Source of the DNA: an uncultured Bacilli bacterium
GTDB lineage: Bacteria; Bacillota_I; Bacilli_A; RF39; UBA660
Length of the DNA stretch: 64,000 nt
Assembly: GCA_944358445.1 (NCBI GenBank)
Contig: CALVRC010000005.1
Location: forward strand, 21,691 to 85,690
Reading direction: 5' to 3'
Positions 1 to 8,652 of this stretch are shown piece by piece. Under the pieces are notes generated by a model. It was not told the origin of the DNA, did no database searches, and worked only from the letters and a program-made list of their open reading frames with translations. Positions within the stretch are counted from its first letter, which is position 1. Each line of letters begins with the position of its first letter. Both the position numbers and the translations under genes were made by a program.

Positions 1-2
1 GG

Positions 3-425
3 TTAGACCAAAGTGGAGCTGAAGCAGATAGTATAGAAAAAAATATAGCAGGAGAGAAAATGGACCAATGGACAGGAAATGTAGGACTAGCTAACGTATC
101 AGATATCTTAAGAGCAAGTACAAACCCACTATGTACATCAGCAACAACTTCTATAGAAGGTACAAAAAATGAATGTAATAGTAATTACTTATTAGATAAA
201 GGAGCAGCAAGTGGATTACATTACTGGACAATAAATGCTTTTTCTTTCGAGTCTGGTGGTTATTCGTCTCACACCTGGAAGGGTTCTGTGACTAGTTCAT
301 ACGCGTCGATGAACTTCATTTCTGCGCACAATATTCGTAACGCTCCCCGCCCAGTTGTCTTTTTGAAATCTGATACTACTTTGAGTGGAAGTGGAACTTC
401 AGAAGATCCATTCACTATAGTGTAA
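3..425 (+). CDS. C-terminal part of a secreted/surface protein (partial, starts before the window)
   Basis: The reading frame is open to the left edge, so this is the last ~140 residues of a longer protein. The sequence WTGNVGLANVSD, two Cys residues, a YW motif and the ending RPVVFLKSD...GTSEDPFTIV resemble the C-termini of extracellular or prepilin-like proteins common in gut Firmicutes (family recollection, not searched). Codons change abruptly at about base 231. Before it A-ending codons dominate; after it the codons are rich in T, C and G (TCT, GGT, CAC, ACC, GCG, AAC). By hand count adenine falls from ~42% in 61-180 to ~18% in 241-360. A GC-rich run lies near 332-343. A strong hairpin follows the stop. 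The last ~130 bp may be a variable repeat of a diversity-generating retroelement. Confidence 0.75.
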   Translation, partial: LDQSGAEADSIEKNIAGEKMDQWTGNVGLANVSDILRASTNPLCTSATTSIEGTKNECNSNYLLDKGAASGLHYWTINAFSFESGGYSSHTWKGSVTSSYASMNFISAHNIRNAPRPVVFLKSDTTLSGSGTSEDPFTIV

Positions 426-470
426 TAAATACACAATAATAAGAATAAATTAGTAAAGGCGAAGCCTTTT

Positions 471-494
471 AACGACCGCGAAGCGGTCGTTTTA
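471..494 (+). terminator. Rho-independent terminator after the surface-protein gene
   Basis: A perfect 9-bp stem (AACGACCGC / GCGGTCGTT) with a GAA loop is followed by a short T run. A smaller hairpin, AAAGGC-GAA-GCCTTT, sits immediately upstream at 455-469. The stem is much more GC-rich than the surroundings. Confidence 0.8.
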
Positions 495-595
495 CATAGG
501 ATTTTTTAATATATATTTTTGTTAACTAAAAGCAACTTATAATTAATTATGATTTTTTATGATTTTAAGGTATAATTGTTTTAGGAGGATTAGGT

Positions 596-1873
596 ATGTC
601 TGATGTAGATAAAATAGTAAAAGAAAATGATTATGTTATAAGTAATAGTGAAGAAAATATGAATGATAGGATTGTAGTTTTAAAAAACAGTGAAGAGTTT
701 TTAAAATGGTTTTTAGGTGATAAGAGTTTACATGATAAAAAAATCGGGTTTATTTTTGATGATAATGGCGATGTTAAAAAAATGGAGGTACTTTATAATT
801 TTTTAAAGTATTATTTATCAGTTAAAGATAAGTTTACTTTAAAGATGGAAGATTATAATGATTTATTTGTTAAGGGGTACACTAATAGATTTTTAGAAGA
901 GGCTTTAGAACAATTTGTTTCTAGTAATAAAGGTGGTAAATTTTTAAGAGCCTCATTAATAGCACTCGGTTATCAAAGTTTTGGAAAAGATGATGATAAA
1001 TATTTACCTTTAGGTATTGCTTTAGAAATATTTCAAACATCAATTTTAATTCATGATGATATTATTGATAAAGCTGATAAAAGAAGAGGTTTAGATACTA
1101 TTCCTGTTAAGTATCAAAAGATATATGGAGATGCGATTAAAAATGGAGATAATTTTAAAGGTAAGAGAAAAGATATTGGAAATTCAATGGCTTTATGTTT
1201 AGGTGATTTAGGTTTTTATTTAGCTTTACAAATTATAGTTCAAAATTATAGGAATAATAAGAATTTAGATAGGGTTTTAGAATATTATAATGATGTAGCT
1301 ATTAAAACTTGTGAAGGAGAAATGGTGGATGTCATTTTACCATTTTATGAAGAGTTTTATGGTGAAGAAGATAATTTAGAAAAACATGTAATGGAGATTT
1401 ATAAGTTAAAAACAGCTTGGTATTCAGTTGTTGGACCTTACTCTTTGGGGGCTATTTTAGGTGGATTAGATGATGAGAAGGTTCATAAATTAGAAGATGC
1501 ATTACTTGGCTTGGGAATAGCATTTCAAATTAAAGATGATTTACTAGGTATATATGGTGATGAGAAACATATAGGAAAATCTGTTACTTCTGATGTAAGT
1601 GAGTTTAAACAAACTATTTTATATGCTTATACAATTAATACTGAGTATAAAGATGAACTTTTGAAGTATTATGGTAAAGATATAAGTGTTTGTGATATGG
1701 ATAAAGTTAAAGAAATATTTGATAAGTCTGGAGCTAGGGAATATGCGAATAAGACTATGGATAAATTATTTAAAGATAGTTTTAATGATATTTTAGATTT
1801 AGATTTCTTAGATTTAGATAAGAAAAAGTTGTTATTAGGATTTGCGGAATTTTTAAAGGTAAGGTCTAAATGA
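596..1873 (+). CDS. Polyprenyl diphosphate synthase (trans-isoprenyl transferase)
   Basis: It condenses isopentenyl diphosphate with allylic diphosphates to make prenyl diphosphates for quinone, carotenoid or wall-carrier pathways; the chain length cannot be told from sequence. Visible motifs are GGKFLRA (113-119), the first Asp-rich motif HDDIID with downstream RRG (153-165), and a second one, KDDLLG (313-318), whose last Asp is Gly. The ~95 residues before the catalytic core are longer than usual for the family (425 aa against about 300-330) and match nothing I recognise. The start is fixed by AGGAGG at 583-588. The stop overlaps the next start (ATGA), so the two genes are translationally coupled. 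Confidence 0.88.
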   Translation: MSDVDKIVKENDYVISNSEENMNDRIVVLKNSEEFLKWFLGDKSLHDKKIGFIFDDNGDVKKMEVLYNFLKYYLSVKDKFTLKMEDYNDLFVKGYTNRFLEEALEQFVSSNKGGKFLRASLIALGYQSFGKDDDKYLPLGIALEIFQTSILIHDDIIDKADKRRGLDTIPVKYQKIYGDAIKNGDNFKGKRKDIGNSMALCLGDLGFYLALQIIVQNYRNNKNLDRVLEYYNDVAIKTCEGEMVDVILPFYEEFYGEEDNLEKHVMEIYKLKTAWYSVVGPYSLGAILGGLDDEKVHKLEDALLGLGIAFQIKDDLLGIYGDEKHIGKSVTSDVSEFKQTILYAYTINTEYKDELLKYYGKDISVCDMDKVKEIFDKSGAREYANKTMDKLFKDSFNDILDLDFLDLDKKKLLLGFAEFLKVRSK

Positions 1874-2469
1874 TTAAGAAAGTAGTATTATGTTTGTTTG
1901 CTTTATTATTAGTAGGGTGTGGAGTAGAAACTAAGGTTATAGATGAAGCAAATGGTGATTCTAAAACATATTTATTTTTTAAAGATTTTGATCCTAATAA
2001 TTATTATGTTGAACTTTGGGATAGAAATAACAATAAAAATGATGATACAAAGATAATAATGGCTAGAAGTGATGATGAATATTATTATGAAATTGACGGT
2101 TCTACAGAAATGATTGTTATTCAAAAAGATGGTTATATGTATACAATAGACCCTCAGATGAAAAATTATAATAAGATTGAAAGTCCTCTTATAGATTATG
2201 CTTATGGGGTTTTACCAAATGATATGAAAGTTTTAAGAACTAAAGGTTATGAAACTGGTGAAGAAAAAGTTTATGGTAAGAAGTATATATATGAGAAATA
2301 TACTTTTGATAATGATAAAACTACATATTATTTTGATGGTGATGATTTAGTTTATATTAAACATAAAGGATTACAAAACACAGTATTTTTCAGGTATAAC
2401 TTGACAAAAGATAAAGTTAGTAGTAAGTTATTTGAAATTCCAAAAGATTATTTGGAAATAACTTATTAA
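1870..2469 (+). CDS. Small lipoprotein of unknown function
   Basis: The first 17 residues form a lipoprotein signal peptide with lipobox LVGC, so the mature protein should be tethered by Cys17 to the outer face of the membrane. The remaining ~180 residues are rich in Asp, Tyr and Lys, with alternating strand-like segments (YYYEIDG, TTYYFDGDDL). They suggest a beta-rich LolA-like fold, but this is only a pattern impression. It overlaps the prenyl synthase by 4 bp and is followed 9 bp later by a GTG-start repeat protein, so the three probably form one transcript. Confidence 0.7.
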   Translation: MIKKVVLCLFALLLVGCGVETKVIDEANGDSKTYLFFKDFDPNNYYVELWDRNNNKNDDTKIIMARSDDEYYYEIDGSTEMIVIQKDGYMYTIDPQMKNYNKIESPLIDYAYGVLPNDMKVLRTKGYETGEEKVYGKKYIYEKYTFDNDKTTYYFDGDDLVYIKHKGLQNTVFFRYNLTKDKVSSKLFEIPKDYLEITY

Positions 2470-2478
2470 GGTGATTTT

Positions 2479-4257
2479 GTGTTAGATAGATTTAAAGAAT
2501 TTGAATTAAAAATTAAAATTGAAAATTTACCTTTGAATATAAAATATGAATATTTAAAAAGTCTCAATGAACTTTTGAAGACTTATGAATATTCTTTTTT
2601 TGCCTTTGAAGAAGGATTTAATAGTTTAAGGAAATCTTTTAATCATGATGTATATGTTTTTAATAAATCTATCTCTATTACTTTTAATTATTTGAAAGAA
2701 AAAGGAAATTTTTTAAATGTTGAGCAAGATAGTTTTATTTATAATTTTCTTTTAAAGAATATAGGAGTTTTAATATTTATGAAAGAAGATTATAGAGCTT
2801 ATGATATTGTTTCAGAGCTTTTACTTGAAAAGAAATTTAATGTTTTTAAAATATCAGATGATTATATTTTGAAGTTAGAGGAAATTTTTTTACATTTAAA
2901 GAAATATGGTGATTTACCTGTTCAAACGGATAGAGAGTTTAAACTTAAATGTGGAACTTATATGGGAAGTTTTCTAGCGCATAATAAAAAACGAATATAT
3001 ATGCTTAAAGATGGTAATGAATATGCTTATGCGATAAGTGAGTATTTTGAAAAAAAGTATTTGAGTTTTGAGGATAGGTTAAAAGAAGTTTATGAATATT
3101 TAGTGTACAATGGTAGTTTACCTTATATAGGTGATAATAGGGTAAGATTTAGCAACGGAGAGGTAATAAGTTGTTTTATATCTCATAATAGAAAAAAAAT
3201 AAGTTTAACGGATAATGATATGGCTAAAGAAATTACTATATATTTAAATTCTAGAAGATTAAATTTTAACGATAAATTGGAAGAATTATATGTTTATATA
3301 ATTAATAATAATGAAGTTAAGAGCGGATTATTTAGTGATGGTTCATATATGAAGAGTTTTATTTATGATAATAAAGAAAAATTGATTATAGAAAGTAAGT
3401 TTAATGATAGGGCTAAATATGTTTTAAATTGGTTTAATAATCTTAAGGTTAGTTTTAATGATAGATTAGATGAGATTATTTTGTTTTTTAATGAAAATGA
3501 TTATTTACCTAATAAAAGTGATAAAAATATTTGCTTTTTAGATGGTGTTTATATGGGGTATTACATAAATAATCATTTAGATATGTTTAAACATTGTGGT
3601 ATTAGTTATATAGAGGATTATTTGATTAAAAAAGAAGCGAGTAAATTAAGTTTTGATGATAAGATAAATGAAATATATGAATATGTGGTAGAGTATAAAT
3701 GTTTACCTGATAAGAGCGTTAGGTTTAGTAATGATGAGATAATGATTTATTTTATTAGTCATAATATTAAGAAATTTTATTTAATGGATGATGAAAGAAT
3801 TCGATTTATATTAGAATATATCAAAGCTAGAAAAGGACTTAGTTTTGAAGAAAAAATATTAGAATTATATGATATTTGTTTGAATGATGACTTAACAAAC
3901 ATTAGTAAATTTAGTGATGGGGTTAATATTAAAAGCTGGCTTAGTGATAATAAACAAAAATTAGAAGGATTTAAGGATAATGAAATTGTTTTATTTATAT
4001 GGAAAAAGTGTTATAGGTTAACTTATGAAGAAAAATTAGCTGAAGCTTATGAATATATTAGTTTAAATGGTTATATTCCAGCTCAAAGTAATAAAGAGGT
4101 TTTGTTTAGTGATGGTTCATTTATAGGAATGTGGCTTTCTAATAATAAAAGGAAGATTTATTATGATGATATTATGAGAAATAAACTTTTAAAGATAAAT
4201 GAAAATTATTTTTCAAAGTTGAAGTTTAATGATAAAAAATTAGTTAAGAAAATATAA
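2479..4257 (+). CDS. Large helical-repeat protein with seven helicase-associated-like repeats
   Basis: Starts with GTG after AAGGTGAT. From about residue 135 to the end the protein is built of seven ~62-70-residue repeats. Their pattern is L-[ST]-[FY]-[ND/E]-[DE]-[KR]-L-x-E-[LIA]-Y-x-[YI] ... LP ... F-S-[DN]-G-x-x-[MI]-x-x-[WF]-[LI]-x-x-N-x-[KR]-K-[IL]. The DG...WL..N element resembles the helicase-associated (HA) domain, PF03457, known as tandem repeats in low-GC bacteria and usually thought to bind nucleic acid. There is no helicase or nuclease motif, signal peptide or membrane segment. The N-terminal ~130 residues are unassigned. Function unknown; cytoplasmic DNA- or RNA-binding is an inference from the repeat only. 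Confidence 0.6.
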   Translation: MLDRFKEFELKIKIENLPLNIKYEYLKSLNELLKTYEYSFFAFEEGFNSLRKSFNHDVYVFNKSISITFNYLKEKGNFLNVEQDSFIYNFLLKNIGVLIFMKEDYRAYDIVSELLLEKKFNVFKISDDYILKLEEIFLHLKKYGDLPVQTDREFKLKCGTYMGSFLAHNKKRIYMLKDGNEYAYAISEYFEKKYLSFEDRLKEVYEYLVYNGSLPYIGDNRVRFSNGEVISCFISHNRKKISLTDNDMAKEITIYLNSRRLNFNDKLEELYVYIINNNEVKSGLFSDGSYMKSFIYDNKEKLIIESKFNDRAKYVLNWFNNLKVSFNDRLDEIILFFNENDYLPNKSDKNICFLDGVYMGYYINNHLDMFKHCGISYIEDYLIKKEASKLSFDDKINEIYEYVVEYKCLPDKSVRFSNDEIMIYFISHNIKKFYLMDDERIRFILEYIKARKGLSFEEKILELYDICLNDDLTNISKFSDGVNIKSWLSDNKQKLEGFKDNEIVLFIWKKCYRLTYEEKLAEAYEYISLNGYIPAQSNKEVLFSDGSFIGMWLSNNKRKIYYDDIMRNKLLKINENYFSKLKFNDKKLVKKI

Positions 4258-4304
4258 TTTACAAAGGATTATTTTCATGATAAGATTTAAGTGGAGGAAA
4301 GAAT

Positions 4305-5393
4305 ATGAAGAAATTTATTAAATTGTTTTTGGTTTTACTTGTGACATTTATGAGTATTAGTAGTGTTCAAGCAAAGACAATTGATCATTTTTATGGGAAA
4401 ATTGATAATGAAGTAGAGCTTGAAGATGATGTTAATGGGTCAGTAGTTTTAGTTAGTGAAAATACTGAAATGAAAAGTAAAGTGGAAGGTGTTAGTTTTT
4501 TACTTGGAAATAAGGTTGTTTTTGATGGTAATAGTGAATATGGAGTATTTGTTGGTAATTCTGTAGAGGTTTCCGGAAAGGTTTTTAAGGATGCTTTTAT
4601 TGGTGGTAATATTATTACAATTGAAAAGGATGCAGAATTACAAAGAGATACTATAATAGCTGGTGCTAATGTAGAAATTAGTGGTAATATTAGCCGTAAT
4701 ATTAGCATATATGCTTCAAGTGTTAGTTTTAAAGGAGCTAAGATTGAGGGAAATGTAAAGGTCCAAGCTGGAATGATTGAAGCTGATGATAAAACTGAAA
4801 TTAATGGCAATTTATCTTATCCAGAGGATGCTAATATAGATGTTTCTAAGGATATTATTAAAGGAGAGTTAATTAAGACTGATGCTTTAGCAAATAATGA
4901 AGATAGTTTTGCTACTATGATGATGAGTAAATTTTGGTCATTTATGTCTTTAATGCTTGTGTTTGCAGTTTTGAGCTTAATAGCTTCTAAGATGTTTTTA
5001 AGAGTACAGGAAGAATATGATAAATTTGATTTTAATAAAGGTTTAGAAACATTTACAAAAGGTTTAGTATTTTTGATTTTAATACCAATTATTATTTTCA
5101 TTTTGTTCTTAATGAGTATCGGAATTCCACTAGCGTTAATTTTGCTTGCTTTGTATTTTATTATTATGTATTTATCTTTTATTTTTACAGGTTATTTATT
5201 GGGTTATAAGATATGGCAAAGATTTTTTAATAATGATATTAATTTATTAGTAGTTGGTATTTTCGGGATTGCTATTTTATTTGTTTTAAGTTTGATACCT
5301 GGTATTAGTTTTATTGTATCAACACTTTCTATGATTATAGGTATTGGTATTATTTATGATACATTGTTAAAGAAATTTGGTTCTGATGAATAG
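4305..5393 (+). CDS. Bactofilin-like polymer-forming membrane protein
   Basis: The first ~23 residues (ending SSVQA-K) are a Sec signal peptide. Residues ~35-190 form a series of short turns rich in Gly, Val, Ile and Asn (GNSVEVSG, GANVEISGNIS, IEGNVKVQAG). This is typical of the right-handed beta-helix of bactofilin/polymer-forming proteins (DUF583-type). Residues ~210-350 contain about four hydrophobic segments. The topology therefore suggests an extracytoplasmic beta-helix anchored by a C-terminal membrane bundle, as in many Firmicutes YhbE/YhbF-like proteins. The start follows GTGGAGGAAAG. Role inferred: envelope scaffold. Confidence 0.72.
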   Translation: MKKFIKLFLVLLVTFMSISSVQAKTIDHFYGKIDNEVELEDDVNGSVVLVSENTEMKSKVEGVSFLLGNKVVFDGNSEYGVFVGNSVEVSGKVFKDAFIGGNIITIEKDAELQRDTIIAGANVEISGNISRNISIYASSVSFKGAKIEGNVKVQAGMIEADDKTEINGNLSYPEDANIDVSKDIIKGELIKTDALANNEDSFATMMMSKFWSFMSLMLVFAVLSLIASKMFLRVQEEYDKFDFNKGLETFTKGLVFLILIPIIIFILFLMSIGIPLALILLALYFIIMYLSFIFTGYLLGYKIWQRFFNNDINLLVVGIFGIAILFVLSLIPGISFIVSTLSMIIGIGIIYDTLLKKFGSDE

Positions 5394-5449
5394 AACCTTT
5401 TTTGATACGTTTTATTATTAAATACATATAATATTTTGGGGTGAATAAA

Positions 5450-5905
5450 ATGTATACTATTTATCAAGTTCAAAATGGAGATACTTTAGCTAGTGTAGCA
5501 AGTAAATTTGGTATTTCTTTAGATATGCTTTCTAGTTTAAATGGTATTATGGTGGGAAGTGTTTTAAATCCAGGGGATTATATTGTGGTTCCTAGGATGC
5601 AGGTGGAAAATCCTTATTTTATGGAATATACGGTAAAAAAAGGTGATAATATTTATGAGATAGCTAAAAAGTTTAATATTGATTCTAGTCAGCTTTTAAG
5701 ACTTAATGGTTTGAATGATACTGATATTATTTATCCAAATCAAATAATTATGATTCCAAAAAATGAAGTGAGATTTTATATAACAAAGCCGGATGATACT
5801 TTGAATAAGGTAACAAGAGAATTGAATGTTAGTGCTAATGAACTTGCTAGAGCAAATGAAATAATTTATTTGGTAAACGATCAATTATTGGTCTATAAAA
5901 AATAA
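5450..5905 (+). CDS. Cytosolic protein made of three LysM domains
   Basis: Three LysM-type modules fill the whole 151-residue protein: YQVQNGDTLASVASKFGIS (about 4-47), YTVKKGDNIYEIAKKFNID (about 62-105) and a weaker YITKPDDTLNKVTRELNVS (about 109-150). LysM binds N-acetylglucosamine polymers such as peptidoglycan. No signal peptide is visible, which is odd for a wall-binding protein, so export by another route or an intracellular role is open. I chose ATG 5450 over the GTG at 5441 because GGGGTGA (5438-5444) is a good ribosome binding site 5 bases before the ATG. Confidence 0.8.
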   Translation: MYTIYQVQNGDTLASVASKFGISLDMLSSLNGIMVGSVLNPGDYIVVPRMQVENPYFMEYTVKKGDNIYEIAKKFNIDSSQLLRLNGLNDTDIIYPNQIIMIPKNEVRFYITKPDDTLNKVTRELNVSANELARANEIIYLVNDQLLVYKK

Positions 5906-5981
5906 AGTTTTTAATGCTTTGTTTTTTATTTGCCTTTTTTTTTAAGTTATTTTGTTATATAATATTTATGATGGTGGTAAG

Positions 5982-6389
5982 ATGAAGAAATTATTTTTAT
6001 TAATAATAAGTTTATTTATGTTAACTGGATGTTCTGGTAATACAACGTATGATGAGATTGATTATAAAGAGTTAAATAGTATGCTTGATGATAAAGAGAG
6101 TTTTATTTTATTTATTGGCTCAAGTACGTGCAGTGCATGTGCAACGTATGAAGGAACTTTAAACTCAGTTATTGAAGATTATGGAACAGATGTTAAATAC
6201 ATTGATTTGTCTAAACTTTCTAGTGCTGAGGAATCTAGTATTACTAGTCAATTTCCTATAACTGGAACTCCAACAACTGTTTTTATAGAAAAAGGTGAGG
6301 AAGAAGATACTCATAATAGAATTGTTGGTAGTGCAAAGAAGAGTAAAATTATAGAAAAATTTAAAGAAAACGGATATATAAAGGGTTGA
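5982..6389 (+). CDS. Thioredoxin-fold lipoprotein
   Basis: The signal peptide has lipobox LTGC (Cys17). The mature part is a short thioredoxin domain: the FILFIGSSTCSAC segment places a CSAC redox motif at residues 50-53, and TGTPTTVFIE provides the expected cis-proline loop. It probably acts as a membrane-tethered thiol reductase or oxidase outside the cell. The upstream in-frame start gives an implausible leader; ATG 5982 has GGTGG just before it and begins the charged end of the signal peptide. The next gene starts 4 bp after the stop. Confidence 0.82.
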   Translation: MKKLFLLIISLFMLTGCSGNTTYDEIDYKELNSMLDDKESFILFIGSSTCSACATYEGTLNSVIEDYGTDVKYIDLSKLSSAEESSITSQFPITGTPTTVFIEKGEEEDTHNRIVGSAKKSKIIEKFKENGYIKG

Positions 6390-6393
6390 TAAA

Positions 6394-7533
6394 ATGAATG
6401 AAAGTAATATGAATAATCAAAATAATATGAATAGTCAAAATAATATGAATAATCAAAATAATATTAATGTTGTTAATCCAATTTATAATAATATTTCTAC
6501 TGGTAATATTAGTAGTGTTATGGGTAATAATGTTAATGGGGGTATAAATGTTTCTATGGATAGTAATGTTATGCCGATAGATCCTGATGAGTATCCAATT
6601 CTTACAAGTTATTGTGAGAATTTGACTACTAAAAAGTATGTTACTAATCCGGCTATTGCTCGTGAAGAAGAAATTAAGAAAACGATGCTAGTTTTACTTA
6701 CACCTGATAAATCAGCTTTGCTTATAGGTAAACCTGGTATTGGTAAAACTGCTATTGTTGAGGGTATAGCTTATAAAATTCAAAGAGGGGATGTTCCTAA
6801 TGCTTTGAAAGGATTTAATATTTTTAAGATTAATACTTCTTCTATGTTAGGTAATATGGTTGTTAATGGAAAACCTGAATCTGTTACTAACTTAATTGTA
6901 TCTGAGCTTAAAAGATGTCCTAAGGCTATTTTGTTTATTGATGAGGTGCATACTTTAATTGGTGGATCTAAAGACGGACCTATGGATTTAGCTAATATTT
7001 TGAAACCGGCTTTAGACCGTGGAGATATTAAAGCAATTGGTGCGACAACGACTATTGAGTATGAGACATATATTGTTCGTGATAGAGCTTTTTTAAGACG
7101 TTTTGATAGAATTGATGTTGCAGAGCCGGATAGAGAAGCGACTATACAAATTTTACTTGGTACAATTCCTAAGATAGAGTATAAAACTGGTATTAAAATG
7201 ATGAATAATAGTTTTATTACAAGGATGCTTATGGAGTCTATTGTTGATGCGACTAGTGAATATAAAAGAGTATATGGACTTTCTGCGATGTATCCAGACG
7301 TTTCTCTTTCTGTTTTATCAGGTGCTTTTTCAAATGCGCTTTTTGAAAATAAACCAGAAGTTGGGATTGAAGATGTTTATGTCGCAATTAGAGATAGTAA
7401 AAGAATTTATCCTGATAGTAGAGTTAAAGAATGTTCAGCTTTTAGAGAGAAGTTTTTGAGAATATGTGAAGATAGGAAAATTGTTTTACCCGATGTGAAA
7501 CTAGAAGATATAGATGATGAAAATGAGCTTTAA
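6394..7533 (+). CDS. AAA+ ATPase resembling the first ATPase domain of ClpA/ClpB, with an Asn-rich leader
   Basis: Residues ~70-370 match a single Clp/Hsp100 D1 module: Walker A GKPGIGKT (112-119), Walker B ILFIDEVH (179-186), sensor GATTTIEYE and an AFLRRFD arginine-finger region (232-238). The second ATPase domain, the N-terminal substrate domain and the middle coiled coil of ClpB are absent, so it is not ClpB itself. The first ~58 residues are a low-complexity Asn/Met run built from an ~18-bp repeat encoding NMNNQN units. The neighbours on both sides are thioredoxin-fold membrane proteins, which may be clients. Unfolding or remodelling activity is inferred from the family. Confidence 0.75.
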   Translation: MNESNMNNQNNMNSQNNMNNQNNINVVNPIYNNISTGNISSVMGNNVNGGINVSMDSNVMPIDPDEYPILTSYCENLTTKKYVTNPAIAREEEIKKTMLVLLTPDKSALLIGKPGIGKTAIVEGIAYKIQRGDVPNALKGFNIFKINTSSMLGNMVVNGKPESVTNLIVSELKRCPKAILFIDEVHTLIGGSKDGPMDLANILKPALDRGDIKAIGATTTIEYETYIVRDRAFLRRFDRIDVAEPDREATIQILLGTIPKIEYKTGIKMMNNSFITRMLMESIVDATSEYKRVYGLSAMYPDVSLSVLSGAFSNALFENKPEVGIEDVYVAIRDSKRIYPDSRVKECSAFREKFLRICEDRKIVLPDVKLEDIDDENEL

Positions 7534-7579
7534 TTTTTAAAAATTCATCATATAATTAAATGTAGATTGGAGGGTGTAT

Positions 7580-8086
7580 ATGAAAAAAGAAATACCTTTA
7601 AAAAATTATTTTATTTTGATACTTGTTATTTTATTAACTATTTTAGCCGTATTTTATATGAGGGATTGGTATAATACTTCTAAAGAATTTTATGCACAAA
7701 ATTCGGTGATGACTAAGGTGGTTAGAGAAATAAAAAATGATGAAATTTCTAATTATATTTTAGAAAATCAAAAATTTATTTTGTATGTTTCTTCTGGGCG
7801 AAATACTAATATTAAAAGTTTTGAGGATGAATTTAAAAATTTAATTCAAAAAATGGATTTAGGAGAAAATGTTTTATATATGAATTTAGATGAAGTTGAT
7901 GTCAGTGATTTTTATAATTCATTAAATAGTTATGCGTCTAGCACAAAAGTTAAAAATCAGATTGCAAGTTCAGATGCTAGTATGTATGTTTTTACTGATG
8001 GTAAATTAACTATGCTTTTAAATAATGTAAATAATTATTCTATGAAAAGACTTGAATCTATAATTGATAGGTGGGAGATAAAATAA
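7580..8086 (+). CDS. Membrane-anchored thioredoxin-like protein without a CxxC
   Basis: One N-terminal transmembrane helix (about residues 10-28) is followed by a ~130-residue extracytoplasmic domain. Its pattern (KFILYVSSGRN...SFEDEF...LYMNLDEVD...MYVFTDGKLT) follows the thioredoxin fold, but the active-site Cys pair is replaced (SSGRN), so redox activity is unlikely. ATG 7580 was chosen over GTG 7574 because GGAGGGTG precedes it. The stop TAA overlaps the start of trmL. Same general class as the lipoprotein at 5982, but not closely similar. Confidence 0.62.
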   Translation: MKKEIPLKNYFILILVILLTILAVFYMRDWYNTSKEFYAQNSVMTKVVREIKNDEISNYILENQKFILYVSSGRNTNIKSFEDEFKNLIQKMDLGENVLYMNLDEVDVSDFYNSLNSYASSTKVKNQIASSDASMYVFTDGKLTMLLNNVNNYSMKRLESIIDRWEIK

Positions 8087-8592
8087 TGCGTAATGTAGTA
8101 CTTTATGAGCCAGAAATTCCACAAAATACCGGAAATATTATGCGTACATGTGCGGCTACTAATACTAAACTTCATCTAATTAAACCTTTGGGCTTTAGTT
8201 TAGATGAAAAATCTATTAAACGTAGTGGTGCTAATTATATTAATGAGTGTGATTATACTATATATGAAAATTGGAATGATTTTTTGAGTAAAAATAGTGG
8301 AACCTTTTATTTTTTAACAAGATATGGTCACAAACCACATTCTTCATTTGATTATAGTGATAAGAGTGAAAATATTTATTTGGTATTTGGAAGGGAAAGT
8401 ACTGGTATTCCAAAAGAAATATTAAAAGATCATTTAGATACTTGTCTTAGAATTCCAATGACAGATAAAGTTAGGGCTTTAAATTTATCAAATACTGTTG
8501 CAATTATGGTGTATGAAGTTTTAAGGCAGCAGAACTATGAAGGACTATTTTTTGATGAGCCTTTTAAAGGAAGAGATTATCTAGAAAGATAG
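8086..8592 (+). CDS. trmL: tRNA (cytidine(34)-2'-O)-methyltransferase, SPOUT family
   Basis: TrmL 2'-O-methylates the wobble base of leucine tRNAs using S-adenosylmethionine. The 168-residue protein has the whole family pattern: N-terminal LYEPEIPQNTGNIMRTC, then LVFGRESTGIP, LRIPM and RALNLSNTVAIMVYE, which make the trefoil knot and cofactor pocket. Length is normal for the family. ATG 8086 shares its A with the preceding TAA stop and has GGGAG at 8073-8077; the longer reading from 8071 would only add MGDKI. Confidence 0.93.
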   Translation: MRNVVLYEPEIPQNTGNIMRTCAATNTKLHLIKPLGFSLDEKSIKRSGANYINECDYTIYENWNDFLSKNSGTFYFLTRYGHKPHSSFDYSDKSENIYLVFGRESTGIPKEILKDHLDTCLRIPMTDKVRALNLSNTVAIMVYEVLRQQNYEGLFFDEPFKGRDYLER

Positions 8593-8652
8593 GACTTGAA
8601 AAGTAGCAAAAAAAATGATATTATGTGTTTATAATAGGAAGGGGTAATTTTA

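Noticed and set aside
4391..5101. Minus-strand frames opposite the bactofilin-like gene
   Set aside because: Shadows of a biased coding sequence whose plus-strand product has a clear signal peptide and family pattern.
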